Source of the DNA: Cephalotrichum gorgonifer
Lineage: Eukaryota > Ascomycota > Sordariomycetes > Microascales > Microascaceae
Direction: 5' to 3'
Assembly (NCBI GenBank): GCA_900312665.1
Contig: ONZQ02000005.1
Span: 784,119-848,118 of the forward strand
Length of the DNA: 64,000 nt
Both the position numbers and the translations under genes were made by a program. The notes under the pieces were generated by a model, which was not told the origin of the DNA, made no database searches, and was given only the letters and a program-made list of their open reading frames with translations. How positions within the stretch are numbered: the first letter of the stretch is position 1; the number at the start of each line of letters is the position of its first letter. Of the stretch, positions 56,007 to 64,000 are shown piece after piece.

Positions 56007-57594
56007 TTACGTGATATGGAGAGAGATTGGAAGGCCTTTAAAGGATATGACACTAGTCTGGATGAGACTTGGGACAATAGATGTGGGTATAAAAGGCGCG
56101 AAACGGAAAACGTGGGGGCGCGACCATAATAGTGCTCGTACTCGTAGTTTATGTGTGGGTTGGGTGTATGGAAGTGTGAGTGAGAAGTTTAGTTTCTCAA
56201 TTAATACAAAATAAGCTTGAAGAATAATAGACTCGAATCATACATGTAACTACTAATACGAGTAAGGTCAAAGAATACAAGTATGACAAAGCCCCAAGAA
56301 ACACCCCCGCGGCGAACGTCAGAGCCGAGAAGAGTTTAGCGGGATATTAGACTTGGTGGAGGACCCCCTTGCCTCGATTGGGTATCTGCAAATGCTACGT
56401 CGTCGCGAAAAAGGGCTAAAGCATACCTAAAGCGGTCTTCCTGGGTGGTTCTTTTGTTCCTGCTACACGGTTTACGAGTTCTAATCGGTCAAGCGCTACG
56501 GCTATGAAAGCGTTTATGATTATCTCGCTTGATCAACCTCGTATTGTGATACTAGGATGATGATCGCCTTGCGGAATAAACATCCTGTTCAGATCTTGTA
56601 CCTCTTCGTTGTGACATCACTTGGAACAAGTCGACCCAGGCAAATCCAAGGTACTGCTGGCTTGTTGGTCAGGAATTCGGCGGTTATTGAGTATCAATGA
56701 GGAGCAGTCCGTACCGGTACTTGTACGGGTGCGTCGGAGGTGCAGGATTCCGAAGGTAATATGGGATGGTGTGTGTTTTAAGGTAGCTGTACTTCTTCCA
56801 CCATAAACGGACATCAGAAAGGTCTGATGGATACTTTAGCACAAACATTGACTTCCCCAATTGGCCCGCAGCCGACACCACGCCTTGCTTCTTAACGCCC
56901 GCGATTTTCAAAAAGCCCGGTGGCTGCCAGACCCAACTTAATATGCATGTAGTACCTTGAGTACTAATACAGCCGTAACCTGTACTTTGTAGAAGCATAT
57001 GGCGGAACGGACGCTATCGCACATCCTGTGGTACTAGTACAGGCATTCTCCCAGTAAGACACGGCACCGAAGTTCCGGTTCCTCGCCCCGCACAGCCTCT
57101 TCCTTCTGCTCGAGTATCGTTCGAGGTGATAGACAGGTCTCGTATTTATAACGTGAGGTTCTATTGGCCCCCCCATTCCACCGGCACGATTGTTCCATGC
57201 CAAGGTCGGGGTAGCGTAGCTTCCACTCGTACTTCCTCTCGTATTCCCAGGATATTCCCCTCGCCACCAAAAAAAAAGTCGGTGACGTGCATTCCGAGCT
57301 TTCTTCAAGCTGCGCGCCGCAGCTGTCGCGACATTCACCTTTTCCCCCCTCTTCTTTCGAATGATCTCACCACATAGTCCCGCTTCCTCTCGTTTTGTGT
57401 TTGTTGCGCTATTTTCGCCACGATCGTTCCTACAATACTGCGGCAGAAGAGACTACATATATTCTGGCTTTAGTCAAATGCGCGCCCTCTTCCCCAGCCA
57501 TACCCACACCCGCCCCCGCTCATTTCACTAGCCCACGTCATAATACAGCTGCGACGAACGATCGCGTCAAAACCTACGACCACGGCCTCCGGGA
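56007..57594. other. 1.6 kb divergent intergenic region
   Basis: It lies between the ARCA-like regulator (-) and the GH76 gene (+). The rightmost 200 bp are pyrimidine-rich and resemble a 5' UTR. No gene or RNA was recognised. Confidence 0.5.
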
Positions 57595-59279
57595 ATGGCA
57601 GCTTCCGCCATTATGCGCCTTGGTGCGGCGCTTCTTCTTGTTCTCGGCGTGGTGAATGCTGAGACGTTCCCTCTTGATACCGACGGTGAGCACAAACTTT
57701 CCGACCGGCACAATCGTCGCAATCTACCCCTCGACTCTCCTCTTTCGACTGAGAATTTGTCGCCACGAGAGGAATGGCCCGGGGTTTTCTGACGGGACTT
57801 CTTGTATCATAGATAATATTAGGCGATCGGCGGCACTACTCGCGCACGACACCACGGTCTTCTACAAAGGCAACCTGTCGGGACAGATCCCGGGAATTCT
57901 ACCAGGCCCCCCGCCAGCCGGGCCCTATTTCTGGTGGCAGGGCGGCGCTCTCTGGGGAACCCTGATAGACTACTGGCACTACACCGGGGACCCTTCCTAT
58001 AACGAGGTCATTATGCAAGCTATGATGCATCAGGTTGGCGAGCGTAAAAACTACGAGCCTGCGAATTACACAATCTCTCTCGGGAACGACGACCAGGCCT
58101 TCTGGGGCATGGCCGCGATGCTGGCTGCCGAAGTCAACTTCCCTAACCCCCCTTCAGATCAGCCCCAGTGGTTGGCCTTGGCCCAGGCTGTGTTCAATGC
58201 CCAGGCCTCCCCTGAGCGACACGATAGCGAATGCAATGGCGGGATGAGGTGGCAGATCCCGCGTACAAATAACGGATATAACTATAAGAACAGTTTGTCT
58301 CCCCGTGAGCACTCTCCGGAGCGGAGCATGAAAAACTAACTCGGGTTCAGCTATTGCCAACGGCTGCTTCTTTAATATCGGTGCGCGATTAGCGCGGTTT
58401 ACTGGCAACTCTACATATGCCAAGTATGCTACAGATACTTGGGATTGGGTCCAGGGCGTCCATTATATCACCGACAAGTGGGACGTCTACGACGGCGCCC
58501 ATATCGAGGATAACTGTACCTCCATTAATCGGGCGCAGTTCTCGTATAACGCTGCCGTGTTGATCCAGGGGGCAGCATTTATGTGGAATTTCGTAAGTTT
58601 CGTCGTCTTGGGTCATCTACCGAGAGCTGTACAACTACAATGCCTCTGCTACTCTCTCACATATTCATACGTCATCCGTTAGACCGTACGCTAATAGTGG
58701 TCACTTTAGACCGAAAGCCAAGTCTGGAAGGACCGACTCAATGGCCTGCTCGACAGGTCCCTGAAAGTCTTCTTCCGAGATGACGGGGTCGCCTATGAGC
58801 CTTCGTGCGAGCCTGGATACACCTGCACAACGGACATGTACAGCTTCAAGGGCTATCTGCACCGATGGCTGGCCCAGACGAGCCTAGTCGCGCCCTTTAC
58901 CGCGGATAGGATCCAACCCATCCTCCGCTCATCGACCGAGGCGGCCGTCAAGCAGTGTACGGGCGGCGATAACGGCCGGGAGTGCGGCTTCGCCTGGTCC
59001 TCGGGAAAGTTCGACGGCAAGATCGGGGCGGGACAGCAGATGAGCGTGCTTGCCGCCGTAACGACTCTCCTGGACCCGCCAAATGGCCCGCTGACGGCGG
59101 ACACGGGCGGTACTAGCAAGGGCGACCCTAACGCCGGCGGCGCCCCTCCCGACCGCGTCCACCGGCCTATCACAACGGGGGATAAGGCCGGCGCGGGTAT
59201 CCTCACGGCGATGATCCTGGCTGGTGCCGCCCTTACTTTCGGCTGGATGAGCTGGGAGGGTAAAGATGCGACGGTATGA
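57595..59279 (+). CDS. GH76 mannan endo-1,6-alpha-mannosidase (Dcw1/Dfg5 type)
   Basis: Four exons: 57595-57685, 57813-58292, 58351-58592 and 58710-59279 (460 aa). Dcw1/Dfg5 proteins are GPI-anchored cell surface enzymes that cut the GPI glycan of wall mannoproteins and attach them to wall polysaccharide. A signal peptide is present (MRLGAALLLVLGVVNA; the first Met six codons earlier is an alternative start). GH76 landmarks: TTVFYKGNLSGQIPGILP, GPYFWWQGGALWGTLIDYWH, the catalytic Asp pair in SLGNDDQAFWGMAAM, IANGCFFNIGARLARFTGN, and FSYNAAVLIQGAAFMWNF. The C-terminus has a hydrophobic stretch (AGILTAMILAGAALTFGW), as expected for a GPI-attachment or membrane anchor. Introns use donors GTGAGC, GTTTGT and GTAAGT; frames close at each junction. 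Confidence 0.92.
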
Positions 59280-60195
59280 GTTTTCCTACGCCATCGTTTT
59301 TTGTTCGGATGATCTATATGGTCGTGGAAAAAAAAACCTTTTTTCCCTCTGCGGCCCGGTACCACTTTACCTGATAGGAACTTGGTTTGCCCGATGGTGA
59401 CGATCCACCGTATGAACACCTCCCGCAGATTGCCCGAGTTGCAACTGGGGCCCGTGCGGTCCGAGGACACGTGAGTCGTGTTGGAAGTGACGGGTGGACT
59501 GGATTCCGTGGGTTGCTTGCTCAACGCCTGCTCGACGTGCGTCTTAACGCAAATATCGACGCACAACTCATGGCCGGATCGCCAAGAGCAAGCCCTATAG
59601 GTGCAGCGGGAGACATGGCTGAGAGATCACGATAATGACAATAATAATACCCTAACATGTATTCTTTCATTTGCTGTGCGTGTGTGACAGCCGTCAGTGA
59701 TATCTAGGCGTAGATGATTTACAAGGGGAGGACAAACCCCCCGTCGTCCTATTTTTGATAGTCTTCAGCAGCGCTGTCAATTTCTAGGCCGCATACTTCC
59801 CCGATGGGGGATTTTCGTTATCAAGCTACGCGTTACGGTTCTCAAGGTAGACGCACCAAACCTGTAGTCATATGCCCGAGAGTACGGTATGGTTCGACTC
59901 GAAATCCACCGGCCTATTACCGACAATCGACCCCGGTGTCCGCATTCTCGGCGTCAGTAGCGAGGTAGCAAAGGTCCGGATCGGGGGGACCATGTCCCTA
60001 TTGGCCGCGGGACTAGTCTAGCAACCCACTAAAATTGCCTGCTTAAATGCCGAGGTAGTAGATAACTACATAGGTTTAGTGCGGCCATTGAACCCAAACC
60101 CCTCTCGAGAATCCCCTCATTCTGCAATAGCACAGGTATTCGGATCGGCATCTATACCGATGAACAAACAGCAAGGTCCTTGCCAACGAACCAAC
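59280..60195. other. Intergenic region, nothing recognised
   Basis: About 0.9 kb between the GH76 stop and the Dabb gene. A TGGTTCGACTCG stretch at 59887 resembles a B box but has no tRNA fold around it. Confidence 0.5.
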
Positions 60196-60516
60196 ATGTC
60201 TTCCCAAACCACCCACCGCGTCACCCTGTTCAAAATCCCTTCCGAAGAGGACCGGAATCGCCTCATCGACATCTACCGCACCCTGCCTGCCCGCGCCCTC
60301 AAGGACGGCAAGCCATACATCCTCTCCGCAACCGCTGGCCCGACGTACGACGATGCGCGCAGCCAGGGCTACACGGTAGCAGCAATCACTGTGTTCACGA
60401 CGATGGAGGACATGAAGTACTACGATGAGGAATGTGCGGCACACGCCGACCTCAAGAGGGTGGCGAAGACGTTGCATCAGGGTTCCATGGTCGTGTATTT
60501 CCACAACGCAGTATGA
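60196..60516 (+). CDS. Dabb (stress-responsive A/B barrel) domain protein
   Basis: Single exon, 106 aa, from the ATG of MSSQTTHRVTLFKIPSEEDR; an upstream in-frame ATG would add 12 poorly conserved residues. Dabb proteins are small dimeric ferredoxin-like barrels. The family pattern is visible: HRVTLFKIPSEEDRNRLIDI at the start, ILSATAGPTYDDARSQGYTV, AAITVFTTMEDMKYYDEECA and HADLKRVAKTLHQGSMVVYF at the end, covering the whole protein. Some family members are polyketide cyclases, others stress-induced proteins of unknown activity. No biosynthetic gene cluster is nearby, so a general role is more likely here. The function is not resolved. Confidence 0.85.
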   Translation: MSSQTTHRVTLFKIPSEEDRNRLIDIYRTLPARALKDGKPYILSATAGPTYDDARSQGYTVAAITVFTTMEDMKYYDEECAAHADLKRVAKTLHQGSMVVYFHNAV

Positions 60517-61956
60517 TTTGGGGGCGGATTACGGATTCAGTAATGGAGTGATAGATTGGTTGATAGAGAATCGACGTTTTGATAATGAAGCTCGATTACA
60601 GAGTTTCCATGTCACTCAGGCTGTCTCCTTTTCGGACTATTCATGATCATAAGAAATTCTGGCGGCATAAAGGACAGAAAAGGGGGTTGGATTTATCAAT
60701 GAGTCGAACTTCAGTCAATGACTTGCCATACGCTCATCCCATCAACCAGAGTGCTGGCGCGATTACTTCTCCACCAAAAGATGTCGCCGCAGGCTCCTCT
60801 GGTTGCGCTGGTCACAGCGGCCCTCAGTCCGTTAAAAGAGTTGATTTCTGTCCCCACCACGTGATAAGCTCTACGACCCGAACATGAGCACATGAGGATA
60901 AGATGCAGAACGAGAGGGCTCTTAGAGGTCTCCGGTGGGAAATGTCTTGAAGTCTGGTGAATACGCGAGGTTGGCAAGAGAGTCAATCCATTACGTGTCT
61001 TGGAAAATCAGGTAAATAAACGTGTATGTACGTCATGACTCAGGACGCCATAGCTGGTAACGCGCTGGATATCCTAGTCAGAGTAAGACAAGGAGCCGCG
61101 ATCCAAGTTTTGGAATGTTTCTACCACTCACATTTCGTATTCCTATGACCAAGTCCCAACGCAATATCGTATTTAGTTTGATTCTGGGTTTCAACAGTGA
61201 AGACATCATGTTATACTTGGTAGGGAATCCGAGATTAACTCCATAATAACTTTTGGAACTTCCAGTTCAAAATCCCCATGATTCGACACTAAACTCCACA
61301 CACAGCAAAAGCAACAACATCTTCTGCTTCGCACCCTAGGACTAGGCCTGGAAGAAATGAAGAAAAGAAGTAATAGAGCCTGTTAGATACCTCCTGACGG
61401 CCGTCGCAGTGCCGTTGAAATGTCTAAATATCCTGTGTATGGGGGTAGTAGGTTTCTCGCAGTTTCTAACAAATGGCCCACTACCCCAGATTTTCCCAGA
61501 GTCAGTTTTTACCTTTCCCCCGTGTCAGCTGAAGCATTGATTCAAATGCTTCTGTGCTTTGTACCGGCACATCAAACATAACAGCAAACTCCAACTACAG
61601 CACTTTGAATCACCGTTACTGTCTCTACCCTCTGCCTGCCTGACTAACAACATGGCCGGTTCACAAAGCCAGGGCGCAGGCGCTTGTTTAGAGTCCATAG
61701 TTCGGAGCGCCGAGGGGAAGAAGGACCTAGAGAAGATTGCGGTCAAACATCCTGTGCAGAGTGCTGACTAGACATATATTCTATCAGCTTAAGTAATGGA
61801 GACGGGGTGAACGCAGATAATGAGTCGTGCTATAATCATATTGCCAGATTCTCAATCGGTACCTTGGGCATCTCTCTCATCAGGATATCTCTTACTCAAA
61901 GTAAACAGAGGTAGCCTACTCACTTCTTGTTTATATAACCTATATGACACTATATC
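60517..61956. other. 1.4 kb convergent intergenic region
   Basis: Mostly noncoding and AT-rich, between the Dabb stop and the stop of the right-edge regulator. It contains only a doubtful 39-codon ORF, listed separately. Confidence 0.5.
61652..61771 (+). CDS. Possible small ORF of 39 codons
   Basis: The ATG context is CAACATGGCC, a good Kozak-like match, and the preceding ~70 bp are pyrimidine-rich like a fungal 5' UTR. The peptide (MAGSQSQGAGACLESIVRSA...) is polar, with no recognisable domain or signal peptide. It may be a short gene, the first exon of an unseen gene, or chance. No conserved family was recognised. Confidence 0.2.
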   Translation: MAGSQSQGAGACLESIVRSAEGKKDLEKIAVKHPVQSAD

Positions 61957-64000
61957 CTAGCTACCTAGGTCCCGAACAAGCCCGTGTACCTCTACCAGCG
62001 ACTTATGCGCTACTCCCTGAAAATAAGCAGCGTCCTCCTTCCCTTCTACTGAAACTTCGACCAACTTCCTCGCAAGCCAGCACATCTCTGTTCCGTGCTT
62101 CGTCATTACGCTGACTACCGGGTCCTCCTTGTCGGCCGTCGCGACAGCGATGTCCCAGAGGCCCTGCCACCGCGATATTGCGCGGAGGGCCTTGGGCGCC
62201 AGGGGCGGGAGTGTGCAGGTAAGTCTTGCAGAGCCAATGACGATATGGAAGGCTGAAAAGATTTAGTTACGTGATTTCGCATTTATGGTCGAAAATCGGA
62301 TTTGGTGGAAACTAACCATCCATCACGAGGCTCAGATCCGCCATTGTTAGCCTACGGAGTGGGTGAAGGTGCGCGGCTATGTCATCTGTCATCAGGTCCT
62401 CCACGCACGAGCGGACAGAGAAAGGACGGTGTAGAATTTCTACACCATTAGCTTGTATGATAGAGTGGAACTCAGCGGCATCCTTCGCTTGCCAGAGAGA
62501 ACTGGGGCATGGAAGGTCACCTGTCATCTCATAGATGGTTGTGAGGCACGGCGTGTGGTATATCCCCGCTTGATGCCAGTCGGACTGCACTACAAGTGAC
62601 CCAATCCTTGGTAACGTTAGCAGATATACCCAGGAATGAAAGGGCGTAGTAGTGCATATTAGTGAGCCCACCTGATACGACTCTCCAGAGTAATAAAGTA
62701 CTCCCATCTTAGAGCTGCTCCCGAGTCAAAGGTGGAGTGTTTTAGCCTCGTGTAGCCAAGCTCACGGACAGCAGAGACCAGCTGTGGTAGCCTCAGCGCT
62801 AGGTTCCTCCTCCTCGACGAAACGCTGTTCATGACCCACTGCAGGCCGTGCATAAGCGTCGCAGCCTGCAGTGATGAATCCAGGTCTTTCACCACCTCTG
62901 GATTACTGGTAATGCTCGCCATCATAGCCCTGTTCAGCTGGGAGAAGGCATATTCCTCAGCAATGTCGAATAGATCCCGGCAGTCCTGGTCCTTCTTCCG
63001 GCGATACATTGAGCCGCACAAGAACATGGACAAGACGAGAGCTGGCTGTGCGTGCTCGATAGAAAACGTTGCCCGGTGGATGAGGGCATGGTAAAAGTTT
63101 GTGGTCTGGAAATATGTGGAAATATTTCGCCGCAGGTTCTCCGGAGTCAGCACTCCTTGCGCAGAGGCCATATCGAAGTGATATTCCCCACTCCCCGTCT
63201 GTTTATTGGCTCCCAGGAACTGGTGGAGGCTGTCAAGTTCGCTCAGTATCGATGACAGAAGACCAGCAATGCCGTCATCGCTCGGGAAGGAGTTCGGGCC
63301 GGAGCAAGACGGGTCAAACTGGATGCCGTAGTCTATGAATGCATCAGCTAGCGTATCTGAGAATTCGCCAGGCTGAACGTGAGTGAGGCCCGAGGAGAAG
63401 AAGCTGTAGTCCATGTGAACACCATCCGGGATCGGCGAAGCATCTGACGCCGACGTCCCCCCCGCGTCACTTAGCTCTTCGTCGGTGGAGACGGGATCCT
63501 TATTAAAAACCTCGACCATGGAATCCGCTTCCGGGTCGGTAAGACCAAGGAGGTAGTCGACGGATGCTGGGCTGGCTCTTTCCGCTAGATCCGACGAAGT
63601 GGGTATGCGGTCTTCTCCGTCTGATGTTCTGCTATACGTGCAGTGTACCTGACGTGCGGTGCACCGGAAGCAGGGCGCTTCGTTATCGCATTGGACCTTG
63701 CTCTTAAAACAGCCGTCGCAGGCCCGTGGACGTTGGCCGCGCCGGGCTGGTGGTGGGTCATTGGGGCAGGTTCGCTGAGGGCAGTTGGCGAGATGCCTGC
63801 GACAGACGTCCCTAAAGGGGCGTATGAGTCCGGGTTCGAATAGAATCAAGTGATGGGTGTAAAGTGACAAGGTCGATTATGTGAGTAGCATGGAGAAAGG
63901 AGAGCCGGGAAGGCAGAAGTAGGATGGGGAGGAAGTACCTTCGAGCAAAACCTTTAGAACAGTAAGGGCATTTGTACTGTTCCGACAATGTGTCTCCACC
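61957..64000 (-). CDS. C2H2 plus Zn2Cys6 transcription factor (5' partial)
   Basis: Exons on the minus strand: >64000-63939, 63811-62672, 62606-62317 and 62252-61957; the start lies beyond the right edge. Exon A encodes YKCPYCSKGFARR. Joined to exon B it continues DVCRRHLANC, a C2H2-type finger. A Zn2Cys6 cluster follows directly: RACDGCFKSKVQCD, NEAPCFRCTARQVHCTY. This C2H2-Zn2Cys6 tandem is a known class of fungal regulators. The regulatory domain includes FYHALIHRATFSIEHAQPAL, LQAATLMHGLQWVMNS and ALRWEYFITLESRIR. The join of exons B and C (donor GTGGGC to acceptor CCAAG after GCTAAC) keeps frame and the length typical of the family, but the acceptor is less certain. The last exon ends VHGLVRDLGS before TAG. 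The target genes are unknown. Confidence 0.8.

Noticed and set aside
59880..59898. B-box-like TGGTTCGACTCG suggesting a tRNA
   Set aside because: The surrounding bases do not form a cloverleaf, and no terminator T-run follows.
63820..63845. GGGTTCGAATAG resembling a tRNA T-loop
   Set aside because: It lies in an intron of the right-edge transcription factor, and no acceptor stem pairs across it.

Overview
The window reads as nuclear chromosomal DNA of a filamentous ascomycete (Pezizomycotina, probably Sordariomycetes). Genes have short introns (about 50-150 bp) with GT-AG borders and CTAAC/CTGAC-type branch sites. Several gene families are typical of these fungi: Zn2Cys6 regulators, HET and NACHT proteins, GH76 and GH3 glycosidases, and a PD-(D/E)XK-like fungal family. 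No rRNA, tRNA, transposon or CRISPR array was recognised. There is one 21-base assembly gap at 22217-22237.

Left part (1-31 kb), mostly housekeeping. In order: 3' end of an Hst3/Hst4-type sirtuin (+, cut by the edge); MIA40 (-); thiamine pyrophosphokinase (+); Bos1 SNARE (-); a HET-domain gene (+); an alpha/beta-hydrolase (+) convergent with a secreted GH3 beta-glucosidase (-); a PD-(D/E)XK nuclease-like protein with a degenerate catalytic motif (-); an ASC-1/Rqt4-type zinc finger protein (+); an OM14-like membrane protein whose ATG is split by an intron (+); a Myb/SANT-like protein (-); an Mpv17/PMP22 protein (+); and mitochondrial malate dehydrogenase (-).

Middle part (31-50 kb): an MFS transporter (-); the P5A ATPase Spf1 (-); a NACHT NLR-like protein (-); a short-chain dehydrogenase with a one-base frameshift (-), head-to-head with a Zn2Cys6 regulator (+); an aspartic-protease-fold protein lacking both catalytic aspartates (-), whose CDS overlaps the regulator by 20 bp tail to tail; and a divergent Rho-type GTPase (-).

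Right part (50-64 kb): a U6 snRNA gene (+) with a B box downstream of its terminator; a minus-strand run of HAD hydrolase, D-serine dehydratase and Zn2Cys6 regulator that may form a small D-amino-acid catabolic group; a GH76 Dcw1/Dfg5-type cell wall enzyme (+); a Dabb-domain protein (+); and a C2H2 plus Zn2Cys6 regulator (-) running off the right edge.

Most multi-exon models below were built by hand from splice signals, and their reading frames close exactly. The two exceptions are the HET gene, whose first exon is unresolved, and the dehydrogenase, which is out of frame by one base.
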